Assembly (NCBI GenBank): GCA_963697345.1
Contig: CAVONS010000008.1
Coordinates: 62,001 to 126,000 of the forward strand
DNA length: 64,000 nt
Direction of reading: 5' to 3'
DNA from: Prado023 sp963697345
Lineage (GTDB): Bacteria > Actinomycetota > Actinomycetes > S36-B12 > CAIYMF01
Under the pieces are notes generated by a model. That model was not told where the DNA came from and ran no database searches. It worked only from the letters and a program-made list of their open reading frames with translations. Below, piece after piece: positions 35,364-46,518 of this stretch (position 1 is its first letter; every line of letters starts with the position of its first letter). The translations under genes were made by a program, and so were the position numbers.

Positions 35364-37244
35364 TCAGCGCAGGTCGCCGACCCATCCGACGGCCCTGCGC
35401 CCCTCGTGGCGCAACCACTCGATCCGTGCCCCTGCGACCACGAGGAGCGTGCCTGCGATGGCCAGGCCACCCCACCTCGGGAGGGTCTCCAGCCCGCTCC
35501 AGAGCTGGGCGCCGCCGGCGATCACGAGCGCGATGCTGCCGGGCACGAACAGGCCGGCAAGGTGGTGCCGTGCCCCCAGCACGACGGCGAGGACGCCGCC
35601 GACCAGCACCGCCGCGAGTCGGAGCAGGTGCGTGGTGGTTGTCTCCGACCAGAGGTCGACCGCCCATGGTGCGAGCCAGGTCGCGGCAGCAGACGGGAGC
35701 AGTGCCATGGCCACGGCTGGGCCCAGCCATTGCAGGGAGGGTGTCGGCCCCCGTCTGCGCCACAGCAGGCCCGCGCCCAGCAGCACTGCCGCGAAGGGCA
35801 GGCTGAAGGTCTCCAGGGGGTCTGCCCACGTGACCGGAGCCACCGCCATGGCGGTCATGGCCAGCACGGCGCCCGCCCATCCCAGGCCGGGGGTCCACCA
35901 GGCAAGGATGAACGCGAGGATCGCCACGAGCAGCGACAGCAGTGCCAGCTGGCTGGCCACCAGGTCGTCGGCACTCGTATCGGGGGTGGCGCTGATCCGA
36001 ATCACGGCCCAGGGGACCCACACCGCGAGGGCGCCGGTCGCGACCAGGGTGCGGTCTGCGGCCACCAGCCACGCGACGAGCCCGACGACCAGGCCGGCGA
36101 GGGCCACTGCGACGGCCAGCCACACAGGTTGTGGGTCCGGTGGCATGGACAGCAGGAGGGCAGTGGTGAGCCCCGCGAGTGCCGCGGTGGCCAGGTTGAC
36201 CCACTGGTCCCGGCCCCGAACCACCACGGCCCAGGCCGCGAAGGCGCAGGCGGTCAGGGCGGTGGTGAGCAGCGCGCCGTTCCTGTTGGTCGCCGTCGGC
36301 GAGGCCAGGATGCCGACGGCCGTGATCAGGGCGCTGCTCGCCAGCCCGAGGGCCCCCACGGTGAGCAGCGCAGCACGTTGGTCGGCGAGCCTGCGGGCGT
36401 GCTGGCCGGCCGCAAGCATGCCGACACCTGCCAGTGCTGGCAGCGCGACTGCTGCGAAGGCCCATGCCTCGGAATCCGAGGTCGCGGTTGCCGTGCTCAC
36501 CGCGGGGACCACGCACCACGCGCCGACCAGCAGCCCCAACCACCCCAGCCAGCTCCACGCGGTCAACCCGAACCGATGGTGCAGGAGCAGGAGGATGCCG
36601 CCCAGCGCGGCCAGCCCGAGGGCGGGGTACAGCGTCGGATCGTTGACCCAGCGTGAGGGCAGCAGGCCCAGCAGTGGGGCGGCCATGACGTCGACCGCGG
36701 CGAGCCCCGCGGCCACGGCGGCCAGGGACTCCGCGGTCCCGGTGAGGCCGTGCCGAAGCCGGATGGCCAGGGCGCCCACCCCGAAGGTGGCGATCAGCAT
36801 GAGGGCCACCTGGCCCAGCGCGCCGAGACGGTCCCACACCACGGCCGCGAAGACGGCGCCGGCGATCACCAGCAGGAGCGCGCCCACGGCGAGCAGCACT
36901 GTCTGGGCGCTCGGTGCCCCCGTCGTCACAGGGGCCGGGAGGGCCTGCCCAGCCGCGTTGGCTGGCGGCTGGGCCGCGCCACCCCACGCCGCTCGGGCGT
37001 CGCTGGTCGGCGACGGTGTCGGCCCCGGTGGGTTCCACACGCGGTACTCCCGGTGCAGCTCAGGGGCGGGGGCCGGGTCACCGGCAGCGATGCGGTCGGC
37101 CAGCCAGCCCGAGCGGGCCGACAGCGCGTCAGCTTCGGCAACGTAGCCCGCGTAGGCCCGATGCCCACATCGGCAGGTGCACATGCCGGTCTCGTCGTGC
37201 TGTGCTGGGTCCAGATCTCGGACTGTGCAGCCTGGGCACCTCAT
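35364..37244 (-). CDS. Large polytopic membrane protein with N-terminal zinc-ribbon-like Cys cluster (SCO7629-like)
   Basis: The 626-residue protein starts MRCPGCTVRDLDP and then TGMCTCRCGHRAYAG, giving CxxC pairs likely to bind zinc. A proline-rich linker follows, then about 18-20 hydrophobic helices rich in Ala, Leu and Val. This arrangement matches the SCO7629-type membrane family of actinobacteria. No catalytic motif is visible. The ATG at 37244 has AAGGGG upstream; extra codons upstream to 37508 look unconserved. It precedes the LytM-type gene by 106 bp on the same strand and could be co-transcribed. Function unknown. Confidence 0.7.
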   Translation of the reverse strand: MRCPGCTVRDLDPAQHDETGMCTCRCGHRAYAGYVAEADALSARSGWLADRIAAGDPAPAPELHREYRVWNPPGPTPSPTSDARAAWGGAAQPPANAAGQALPAPVTTGAPSAQTVLLAVGALLLVIAGAVFAAVVWDRLGALGQVALMLIATFGVGALAIRLRHGLTGTAESLAAVAAGLAAVDVMAAPLLGLLPSRWVNDPTLYPALGLAALGGILLLLHHRFGLTAWSWLGWLGLLVGAWCVVPAVSTATATSDSEAWAFAAVALPALAGVGMLAAGQHARRLADQRAALLTVGALGLASSALITAVGILASPTATNRNGALLTTALTACAFAAWAVVVRGRDQWVNLATAALAGLTTALLLSMPPDPQPVWLAVAVALAGLVVGLVAWLVAADRTLVATGALAVWVPWAVIRISATPDTSADDLVASQLALLSLLVAILAFILAWWTPGLGWAGAVLAMTAMAVAPVTWADPLETFSLPFAAVLLGAGLLWRRRGPTPSLQWLGPAVAMALLPSAAATWLAPWAVDLWSETTTTHLLRLAAVLVGGVLAVVLGARHHLAGLFVPGSIALVIAGGAQLWSGLETLPRWGGLAIAGTLLVVAGARIEWLRHEGRRAVGWVGDLR

Positions 37245-37416
37245 GGCGACCCCTTCCCGGGGGACTCGCCTCAGGCTACTGGCCGGGGAGCCCCGCGTCG
37301 CTGATCTCGCCCATTCCGCCGGCGGGATGGCGTGTTCGGCCGTGCATGCGCACCCGGCGCGTGGGATCGTTCCGAGCGGGGTGAGGCCATCCCGCAACCG
37401 CCCACAGGAGCGACCG

Positions 37417-37881
37417 ATGGACTTCGACACCGAGACCACGCTGTTCACCAACGGCCGGATCCTGACCATGGCCGCGGACCGCCCCGAGTACGTGGAGGCG
37501 CTGGTCATCCAGTACGGCCGGATCGCCTTCGCCGGCGAGGTGGCCGACGCGATGCTCGCCTACCCCGAGGCGACGATCCACGATCTTGAGGGGTTCACGC
37601 TGATGCCGGGACTGGGCGAGGCGGCCGGACTGGCAGCTGCCCGGACCAGCCTGGAGCAGGGCGCGTCGGTCTATGAGGCGCTGCGGGGGCTCACGACCGA
37701 CGCCGCGCGGGCCAGCGGCGCTGGCGACGTCCACGGGTCACTCGAGGTGGCCAAGGTCGCCGACCTCGTCCTGCTGTCCGACGACCCGATGGCCGTGGCG
37801 CCCGAGGTGGTCCCGGACATCGCGGTCGTGGCCACGATCCGGGTCGTCCGCACGACCCCGGACCCGGACGACGAGGACTGA
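37417..37881 (+). pseudogene. Amidohydrolase remnant lacking the catalytic barrel
   Basis: The 154-residue reading joins the two outer pieces of a YtcJ-type amidohydrolase. The N-terminal part is LFTNGRILTMAADRPEYVEA, then IQYGRIAFAG, and DLEGFTLMPGL (residues 1-66). The C-terminal part is YEALRGLTTDAARASGAG, then GSLEVAKVADLVLLSDDP. About 350-400 residues that would form the metal-binding TIM barrel, including the HxH motif, are absent, yet frame is kept and an AGGAG site precedes the ATG. It may be a clean internal deletion or a retained beta-sandwich protein; it cannot hydrolyse as a normal amidohydrolase. Confidence 0.7.
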
Positions 37882-37935
37882 GTCGGACGCCCCTGCTGCC
37901 CCCGGAGCCCTGGGCCTGCTGGCTAGACTGCCCGG

Positions 37936-39072
37936 ATGCCCGATCGACTGCCGGAAGCGACCCCGCTGCCCGGGGACGCCATCTGCCTGCACATCGGCAT
38001 CCACAAGACGGGGACCACCGCGCTGCAGGCCGCGTTCGCGGCCGCGCGCGGGGACCTCGCAGCCCGGGGTGTGCTCTACCCCGGTCGGCGGACAGCCCAC
38101 CACGGTCCGGCGATGTCGATCCTGGGTCGTCCCTGGGGGTGGGCCCAACGCGGGGGCGAGGTGTCCGACCCGACGGTCTTCGACCGGCTCGCACGTGAGG
38201 CTCGGCGCCATCCGGGGCGGGTCCTGATCAGCAGCGAGCAGTTCTGCGAGGCCGATGACCAGGGAGCCGCCCGTGTGGTCGCGGGGCTGGGAGCCGACCG
38301 GTTGCACGTCGTGATCGCGCTGCGCAGCCTGGGCCAGCTGCTCCCGTCCTCCTGGCAGCAGTACCTGAAGTACGGGCAGACGATGGCCTACGGCACGTGG
38401 CTCAGCACGGTGCTCGACCCGGCCTACGACGGTCGCGTCACCCCCACGTTCTGGCGCCGCAACGACCACGGCGCACTTGTTGCCCGCTGGGCGCGGCTCC
38501 TCGGACCCGACCGCGTGACGGTGCTGATCGTCGATGACGTCGCCCCGGAGGCCATCTTCCACACCTTCGCCGAGCTGCTGGCCATCGAGCCGGACGTGCT
38601 GCTGGCGCGCCGGGAGACCAGCACCAACCGGTCCATGACCGCCGCGGAGTCAGAGCTGCTCCGTCGGCTCAACCGGGCTGTCGGCAAGGAGCTGTCCTGG
38701 CAGGACTACGAGACGCTGGTCCGGGGACAGGTCGTGGCGGGGATGCTGTCCCGCTCGGCTGCGCCCGAGGAGCCACGCCTGGCGACCCCGGCCTGGGCGC
38801 TGGATGCTGCAGCGCAGCGCGGCTCTGCCTCGGTGGAGGAGATCCGGCGGACGGGGGTGCGGGTGCTCGGCGACGTGGAGGCTCTCGGTCGGCGCCTCGA
38901 TTCCGGTCCACCTGTGCAGGGGGGGTCCACAGACCAGCTGCCGATGGATGCCGCTCTTGCGATAGCCGTGGCCCAGGTGCGTGCGGGTGCCGGGCAGTCG
39001 CGACCGGGCCGCACCCGCAAGGTCGCCCGGGAGGTCCGGTCCCGACTCAGCCGAGCCCTTCCGCGCCGGTAG
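37936..39072 (+). CDS. Sulfotransferase-family protein
   Basis: The 378-residue product has the PAPS 5'-phosphate loop CLHIGIHKTGTTALQAA near residue 20, and a second conserved segment LHVVIALRSLGQLLPSSWQQYLKYG near residue 120 with the Arg/Ser of the 3'-phosphate site. This is the HKTGTT class of bacterial sulfotransferase-like proteins that often modify surface glycans or lipids. It lies 54 bp after the amidohydrolase remnant and overlaps the convergent sirtuin gene by 26 bp. The C-terminus is basic (SRLSRALPRR). The acceptor is unknown, and no PAPS synthesis genes are near. Confidence 0.75.
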   Translation: MPDRLPEATPLPGDAICLHIGIHKTGTTALQAAFAAARGDLAARGVLYPGRRTAHHGPAMSILGRPWGWAQRGGEVSDPTVFDRLAREARRHPGRVLISSEQFCEADDQGAARVVAGLGADRLHVVIALRSLGQLLPSSWQQYLKYGQTMAYGTWLSTVLDPAYDGRVTPTFWRRNDHGALVARWARLLGPDRVTVLIVDDVAPEAIFHTFAELLAIEPDVLLARRETSTNRSMTAAESELLRRLNRAVGKELSWQDYETLVRGQVVAGMLSRSAAPEEPRLATPAWALDAAAQRGSASVEEIRRTGVRVLGDVEALGRRLDSGPPVQGGSTDQLPMDAALAIAVAQVRAGAGQSRPGRTRKVAREVRSRLSRALPRR

Positions 39073-39913
39073 CGCTGCGCTGGACCAGATCCACGAGCTC
39101 GTTGAGGGCACGGCCCAGGGGAGCGTCCACCTTCAGGACGGCGTGGGCGTCGCCGCGCGTGGGGCCTTCGTTGATGATCGCCACGGGGATACCAGCGCGG
39201 GCCGCACGCACCACGAAGCGCCGACCCGAGAACACTGTCAGCGAGGATCCCAGGACGAGCAGCAGGCCGGCGCCCTCGACCAGGTCGAGCGCTTCGGCGA
39301 CCCGGTCTGCCGGGACCGTCCCGCCGAAGTAGACGACGTCGGGCATCAGGGTGCCCGAGCACCGCTCACAGCCGACCACGACGAAGTCGTCGAGCAGCTG
39401 ATCGGCGACCTCCACGTCCCCGTCGGGGTTCACCTGCGTCGCGCGGGCCTGCCACGAGGCATTGGCCGCGGCCAGCCGATCGGCCAGGCGCGCGCGGGTC
39501 GTGGTGGCTCGGCAGTCCAGGCACACCACCCGGTCGAGCCGACCATGCAGGTCGATCACCCGGCGGGTGCCGGCGGCGGTGTGCAACCCGTCGACGTTCT
39601 GCGTGATCGTGCCGCTCACCAGGCCGAGGTCCTCGAGCTGGGTGACGGCCACATGCCCGGCGTTGGGCCGTGCGCGTGACATGACGCTCCAGCCCACGTG
39701 GCTGCGTGCCCAGTACCTGCGTCGGGCGAGGGGATCGCTGACGAAGGCCTGATGCGTCATCGGTGCCTGGCGACGCACAGCAGCACCGCTGCGCCCGCGG
39801 TAGTCGGGGATCCCGGACTCCGTCGACAGGCCCGCGCCGCTGAGCACCACCACGCGCCCCGGCCGGACGAGGTCGGCAAGGGCCGACACGTGGGACATGG
39901 TGGAGAGCTCCAT
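39047..39913 (-). CDS. Sir2-type NAD-dependent protein deacylase (sirtuin)
   Basis: The 288-residue product has all sirtuin landmarks: VVVLSGAGLSTESGIPDYRG (NAD pocket), TQNVDGLH, the catalytic His in DLHGRLDRV, four zinc cysteines (CLDC and CERC), PDVVYFGG, and LGSSLTVF. Sirtuins remove acyl groups from lysines, using NAD+. The start is the ATG at 39913. It overlaps the sulfotransferase gene at the 3' end. The target proteins are not known. Confidence 0.92.
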   Translation of the reverse strand: MELSTMSHVSALADLVRPGRVVVLSGAGLSTESGIPDYRGRSGAAVRRQAPMTHQAFVSDPLARRRYWARSHVGWSVMSRARPNAGHVAVTQLEDLGLVSGTITQNVDGLHTAAGTRRVIDLHGRLDRVVCLDCRATTTRARLADRLAAANASWQARATQVNPDGDVEVADQLLDDFVVVGCERCSGTLMPDVVYFGGTVPADRVAEALDLVEGAGLLLVLGSSLTVFSGRRFVVRAARAGIPVAIINEGPTRGDAHAVLKVDAPLGRALNELVDLVQRSATGAEGLG

Positions 39914-39967
39914 CGGTCCATGATGCCCTCGATGGCCGCGACCGGCGCGGCCCGCGCCCGACGGACC

Positions 39968-42361
<2,394 letters not shown>

Positions 42362-42407
42362 CACGTCTCCGTCTGGAGGGCCCCGCCGGTCGGCGAAGAA
42401 CGTCACG

Positions 42408-43559
42408 CTAGACCAGTGGAGCGGGTCCTGGGAACCCACGGACATCGTCAGGGCCGACGCGTCGCCAGGTGAGGCGACGGCGCAACCAGAGCGACACGTA
42501 GACGAGGCCGACCAGTGCGGGCACCTCGACCAGTGGGCCGATGACCCCGGCAAGGGCCTGGCCCGACGTGACGCCCCAGACCCCGATGCTCACCGCGATG
42601 GCCAGCTCGAAGTTGTTGCCGGCAGCGGTGAAGGCCAGGGTGGCGGTCTTCGGGTAGCCGAGTCGGGCGCGTCGCCCCACCAGGAAGGAGACGCCCCACA
42701 TGATCGCGAAGTAGCACAGCAACGGCACGGCGATCAGGGCAACCGACAGCGGAGCGGTGAGGATCGCCTCGCCCTGCAGGGCGAACATCACGACGATGGT
42801 GAACAGCAGGCCGTACAGCGCCCACGGGCCGATGCGCGGCAGGAACGTGTGGTCGTACCAGTCCGCGCCGCGCCGCGGGCGCAGCACCCGGCGGGTGAGG
42901 TACCCGGCCGCCAGCGGGATGCCCAGGAAGACCAGCACGGACTTGGTGATCTCCCAGGTGGAGAAGACCACGTCCTGGGTGGGCAGGCCCAGCCAACCGG
43001 GCAGGGTCTGCAGGTAGAACGTGCCGAGCAGGGCGTAGGCCAGCACCTGGAACACCGAGTTGATCGCAACGAGGAGGGCTGCGGCCTCCCGGTCCCCGCA
43101 GGCCAGGTCGTTCCAGATCAGCACCATGGCGATGCAGCGGGCCAGGCCGATGACGATCAGGCCGGTGCGGAACTCCGGGTGGTCGGCCAGGAACAGCCAG
43201 GCGAGGGTGAACATCAGCAGTGGGCCGATCACCCAGTTGAGCAGCAGCGAGCTCCACAGCATCGGTCGGTCGCCGGTGACATGCCCCATGTCCTCGTAGT
43301 GCACCTTGGCCAGGACCGGGTACATCATCATCAGCAGGCCGATCGCGATCGGCAGCGAGGTCTGGCCGATCTTCACGGCGTCGAGCAGGTCCTGTATCCC
43401 GGGGAACACCCACCCGAGGAGCAGCCCGGCGGTCATGGCCAGCAGGATCCACACCGGCAGGAACCGGTCGAGGGTCGACAGCCGGGCCATCACGGCTGCA
43501 TCGGACCCATCCGCCACCGGGGGCGGGTCGTGTGCCTCGATGGGCTGCCTGCCGTTCAT
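42408..43559 (-). CDS. acr3: Acr3-family arsenite efflux permease
   Basis: The 383-residue protein has ten hydrophobic helices and the ACR3 signature segments: MMMYPVLAKVHYED, LARCIAMVLIWNDLACGD (with the conserved Cys of helix 4) and TLAFTAAGNNFELAIAVSIG. Acr3 pumps arsenite out of the cell using the proton gradient. The start could be the ATG at 43559 or the internal ATG near MARLSTLDRFLPV. It lies 4 bp after the thioredoxin-like gene and in the same operon as arsR, so ArsR control is expected. Confidence 0.92.
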   Translation of the reverse strand: MNGRQPIEAHDPPPVADGSDAAVMARLSTLDRFLPVWILLAMTAGLLLGWVFPGIQDLLDAVKIGQTSLPIAIGLLMMMYPVLAKVHYEDMGHVTGDRPMLWSSLLLNWVIGPLLMFTLAWLFLADHPEFRTGLIVIGLARCIAMVLIWNDLACGDREAAALLVAINSVFQVLAYALLGTFYLQTLPGWLGLPTQDVVFSTWEITKSVLVFLGIPLAAGYLTRRVLRPRRGADWYDHTFLPRIGPWALYGLLFTIVVMFALQGEAILTAPLSVALIAVPLLCYFAIMWGVSFLVGRRARLGYPKTATLAFTAAGNNFELAIAVSIGVWGVTSGQALAGVIGPLVEVPALVGLVYVSLWLRRRLTWRRVGPDDVRGFPGPAPLV

Positions 43560-43563
43560 GTGA

Positions 43564-43806
43564 TCAGCTCTGGGCGGCGGTGATGAGTTCTCGTACCTCG
43601 GCGGTGCCGGGGACCCGTCCGGAGAGGACCAGCTTCTCGTCGATCACCAGTGCCGGGGTGCTCATCACGCCGTAGCCGACGATCGTGGGGTAGTCCTCGA
43701 CCTTCTCGACGGTCGCCTCGACGCCGAGCTCGGTGACGGCCTCCTTGGTGACACGTTCGAGGTTCTTGCAGTTCCTGCAGCCGGGGCCGAGCACCTTGAT
43801 GATCAT
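43564..43806 (-). CDS. Small thioredoxin-like protein (redox-active disulfide protein 2 type)
   Basis: The 80-residue protein has the fold MIIKVLGPGCRNCKNLERVT with a CxxC pair (CRNC), then VEKVEDYPTIVGYGVMSTPALVI with the cis-Pro. This small thioredoxin-like type often accompanies ArsP-like permeases. The ATG at 43806 follows GAGAGG. It sits between the permease gene and acr3. It may supply electrons or hold arsenic, but neither is shown. Confidence 0.85.
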   Translation of the reverse strand: MIIKVLGPGCRNCKNLERVTKEAVTELGVEATVEKVEDYPTIVGYGVMSTPALVIDEKLVLSGRVPGTAEVRELITAAQS

Positions 43807-43832
43807 GGACGTTCCTCTCAATCGGGGGAGGG

Positions 43833-44882
43833 TCAGGCAACTAGTGCGTTGAACAGGTATCCGACGGTGACGATGCCGATCGCCACGACACCGATGAACG
43901 CGGCCAGGAGGCGTGGCAGCAGGACGCGGCGCAGCAGGATCATCTCGGGCATGGACAGGGCGACCACGCTCATCATGAACGCAAGCACGGTCCCGATGGG
44001 CAGGCCCTTGGTGTAGAGGACCTCGACCAGCGGCATCACGCCCGCTGCGTTGGAGTAGAGCGGGATCCCGACGCCCACGGCCACGAGCACGCCGAGCGGG
44101 TTGTCGGAGTTGGCGTACGTGGTGAAGAACTCGGTCGGCACCCAGCCGTGGATGATCGCCCCGAGCCCGATGCCGACCAGCAGGTAGGGCCAGATCCTGC
44201 GCAGGATGCTGCCGACCTCCTCCACACCCATCTGGATGCGCTGGTCGAACGTCAGGCTCGCGGTCGAGTCGAGGACCTCCCCGCCGAGGGTTGTCTGGAA
44301 CACGAACGGCTCAACCCAGCGCTCGGCGTGCATCCGGCCCAGAACCCAGCCGGCAACGATGGCGATGACAAGTCCGGCGGCGATGTAGATGGCGGTGATC
44401 TTCCAGCCGAACAGGGTGAAGAGAAGCCCGATCGCGATCTCGTTGACCATCGGGGAGGCGATCAGGAAGCTGAGCGTGACGCCGATCGGCACCCCGGCGG
44501 CGACGAACCCGATGAACGCCGGCACGGCCGAGCAGGAGCAGAACGGGGTGATCACGCCGAGCCCTGCTGCCATCACGTTGCCCACGCCCTCGCGCCGACC
44601 ACCCAGCAGGGCGCGGGTGCGTTCGATGCTCATGAACGAGCGCAGCACGGTGACGATGAAGATGATCCCGCACAGCAGCAGCGTGATCTTGACGGTGTCG
44701 TAGAGGAAGAAGTGCAGCGTCTCGGTCAGGCGCGCCGCGGGGTCCATGCCAGCCACGTCGTAGAGCAGCCAGTCCCAGATCCGGGCGTTGAGCCAGAACG
44801 CCGCGTACCAGGCGAAAGCCACTGCTGCAGCGGTGAGCCACCGTCCGCGCGTGGAGGTCGGCACTCGCTCCAGGACGGTCAT
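43833..44882 (-). CDS. ArsP/YraQ-type permease (UPF0718 family)
   Basis: The 349-residue protein has eight hydrophobic helices in two halves. The first half contains GVITPFCSCSAVPAFIG, where the CSC pair is the hallmark of the family that includes ArsP organoarsenical pumps. The second half has GVGIPLYSNAAGVMPLVEVL. The ATG at 44882 overlaps the arsR stop by 4 bp, so it is tightly coupled to the regulator. The genomic setting supports export of arsenicals, possibly methylated or organic forms; inorganic arsenite is handled by the adjacent Acr3. Confidence 0.85.
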   Translation of the reverse strand: MTVLERVPTSTRGRWLTAAAVAFAWYAAFWLNARIWDWLLYDVAGMDPAARLTETLHFFLYDTVKITLLLCGIIFIVTVLRSFMSIERTRALLGGRREGVGNVMAAGLGVITPFCSCSAVPAFIGFVAAGVPIGVTLSFLIASPMVNEIAIGLLFTLFGWKITAIYIAAGLVIAIVAGWVLGRMHAERWVEPFVFQTTLGGEVLDSTASLTFDQRIQMGVEEVGSILRRIWPYLLVGIGLGAIIHGWVPTEFFTTYANSDNPLGVLVAVGVGIPLYSNAAGVMPLVEVLYTKGLPIGTVLAFMMSVVALSMPEMILLRRVLLPRLLAAFIGVVAIGIVTVGYLFNALVA

Positions 44883-45193
44883 GAGCTCTGGCCGGCCCTC
44901 CCCGGCAACGCAGCAGCCAGCCGGTCGGCGGCATCGTCGGTGATCGTGTAATCGACCCAGCGTCCCCGCTTGGCCGCAGTCACCAGGCCGGCCTCGCGCA
45001 GGACCTTCAGGTGGTAGGACAGCACGTTGGGTGCCACCGCGCCGATCGGCTTCAGGTCGCAGACGCACAACGTGCCGCGGCGGGCCAACTCGTCGAGCAG
45101 GCGCCAGCGCACGGGGTCGGCCACCACGCTCAGCAACGCCACCCCTCCGTCGCGATCGGTCGGCAAGAGTTCGATGGACATCGCTTCGACCAT
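44879..45193 (-). CDS. arsR: ArsR-family arsenic-responsive repressor
   Basis: The 104-residue winged-helix protein has the metal site CVCDL in the recognition-helix region (TLCVCDLKPIGAVAP then NVLSYHLKVLREAGLV). The CxC pair binds As(III), which releases the repressor from DNA. The start may be 45193 or the ATG at 45181; both are close to the candidate promoter, so the message may be nearly leaderless. It heads the arsR-permease-thioredoxin-acr3 operon and is divergent from the aquaporin gene. Confidence 0.92.
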   Translation of the reverse strand: MVEAMSIELLPTDRDGGVALLSVVADPVRWRLLDELARRGTLCVCDLKPIGAVAPNVLSYHLKVLREAGLVTAAKRGRWVDYTITDDAADRLAAALPGRAGQSS

Positions 45194-45258
45194 GCTTGAA
45201 CTGTATGCCTCGGAATCGGCGTGTCCGGGGTGACGAAGGTCCTGACATCGCGGGACGA

Positions 45259-45287
45259 TTGCTCAATGAACGTTGTGATTGTATGGT
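45259..45287 (+). promoter_or_regulatory. Aquaporin-arsC promoter with embedded candidate ArsR site
   Basis: TTGCTC at 45259-45264 and TATGGT at 45282-45287 are 17 bp apart. Between them the sequence CAATGAACGTTG (45264-45275) has inverted CAA/TTG arms around AACGTT. A repressor bound there would block this promoter and possibly the divergent arsR promoter. The call rests on spacing and symmetry. Confidence 0.4.
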
Positions 45288-45327
45288 CGGCGACGGCCGT
45301 CCATGTCAGCGCGAAAGGCACCGCACT

Positions 45328-46059
45328 GTGAGCGTGACACCGATGGCCCGACGGGTCCTCGCGGAGTTCCTGGGAGCGATGATCCTGGTCGCCGCGGTCG
45401 TGGGCTCAGGCATCATGGCCACCACGCTGACCGACGACGTCGGCGTCCAGCTGCTCATGAACATGCTGGCCACCGTGCTCGTCCTCGGTCTGCTGATCTG
45501 GACGCTGGGACCGATCTCGGGAGCGCACTTCAACCCAGCGGTCACGGGGGTGGCCCTCGTCCGCCGCGAGCTCGCACCCCGGGAGGCTGCCTGGTACATC
45601 CCGGCCCAGATCGCCGGTGCGATCACCGGCGCCGTCGTGGCCAACCTGATGTTCGCGCTTCCCCCCGTCGAGCTGTCCACGAATCAGCGGTCCGGAGCCA
45701 ACCTGCTGCTCGGCGAGGTCGTGGCCACCGCAGGCCTGCTGTGGATCATCGGGGCGCTGACACGCACCGGGAACGGGCGCCTGGGGCCGGCGCTGGTCCC
45801 CGCCTGGATCGGCGCTGCGTACTTCTTCACCTCCTCGACCTCATTCGCCAACCCCGCAGTCACGATCGGGCGGATGTTCTCCGACACCTTCACCGGGATC
45901 GCACCGGCGTCGGTGCCGGCGTTCATCGCGGCCCAACTGGTGGGCGCCGCCGTCGGTGCTGCCCAGACCGAGTTGTTCCACCCGCGCCCCGGGCGGATCC
46001 CGGAGCCGCTCGACCTGCCCAACCCCATCCACACCCCGTCCCCCCAGGAGGACCGATGA
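45328..46059 (+). CDS. Aquaporin-family channel in the ars island
   Basis: The 243-residue protein has the two NPA half-helix motifs, GAHFNPAVTGVAL and SFANPAVTIGRMF, and six hydrophobic helices, so it is a MIP-family channel. In other bacteria an aquaporin (AqpS) beside ars genes lets arsenite leave by diffusion after ArsC has reduced arsenate. The GTG at 45328 is used because GAAAGG lies about 9 bases upstream; the ATG at 45343 is an alternative. Its stop overlaps arsC by 4 bp. Confidence 0.88.
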   Translation: MSVTPMARRVLAEFLGAMILVAAVVGSGIMATTLTDDVGVQLLMNMLATVLVLGLLIWTLGPISGAHFNPAVTGVALVRRELAPREAAWYIPAQIAGAITGAVVANLMFALPPVELSTNQRSGANLLLGEVVATAGLLWIIGALTRTGNGRLGPALVPAWIGAAYFFTSSTSFANPAVTIGRMFSDTFTGIAPASVPAFIAAQLVGAAVGAAQTELFHPRPGRIPEPLDLPNPIHTPSPQEDR

Positions 46060-46472
46060 GCACCACCGCCCCCGAGAAGCCCAGTGTCCTGTTCGTCTGC
46101 ATCCACAACGCCGGGCGTTCCCAGATGGCTGCGGCCTACCTCACCCATCTCGCTGGCGATCGGGTCGAGGTCCGCTCTGCCGGCTCGGCACCTGCGGACT
46201 CGGTGAATCCGGCCGCTGTGGCGGCGATGCTCGAGGAGGGCATCGACATGGCGGGCGAGACCCCCAAGATCCTCACCGACCAGGCCGTGCGTGCCTCGGA
46301 CGTGGTGATCACGATGGGGTGCGGTGACACGTGCGCCATCTACCCGGGCAAGCGCTACGAGGACTGGAAGCTCGACGACCCAGCTGGCCAGGGCGTGGAG
46401 TCGGTTCGCCCGATCCGCGACGAGATCCGTCGCAGGATCGAGGCCCTGATCGGCGAGATCGCCCCAGCCTGA
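46056..46472 (+). CDS. arsC: Arsenate reductase, low-molecular-weight phosphatase type
   Basis: The 138-residue enzyme reduces arsenate to arsenite. The P-loop nucleophile lies in FVCIHNAGRSQMAA (CxxNxxRS), and further thiols in TMGCGDTCAIYPG provide the redox cascade of this class. The KLDDPAGQ segment carries the catalytic Asp. It could use thioredoxin or, in actinobacteria, mycothiol/mycoredoxin. It overlaps the aquaporin stop by 4 bp, which matches the model in which arsenite made here exits through the channel. Confidence 0.92.
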   Translation: MSTTAPEKPSVLFVCIHNAGRSQMAAAYLTHLAGDRVEVRSAGSAPADSVNPAAVAAMLEEGIDMAGETPKILTDQAVRASDVVITMGCGDTCAIYPGKRYEDWKLDDPAGQGVESVRPIRDEIRRRIEALIGEIAPA

Positions 46473-46518
46473 CACCGAGGCGTCCCGTCGGCTGGCGAGC
46501 CCGATGAGGAGACCGCCC

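Noticed and set aside
35317..37146. A 609-residue Ala/Thr/Ser/Arg-rich plus-strand reading.
   Set aside because: It overlaps the polytopic membrane protein in antisense, which has a clear membrane pattern and ribosome site, and shows no motif of its own.
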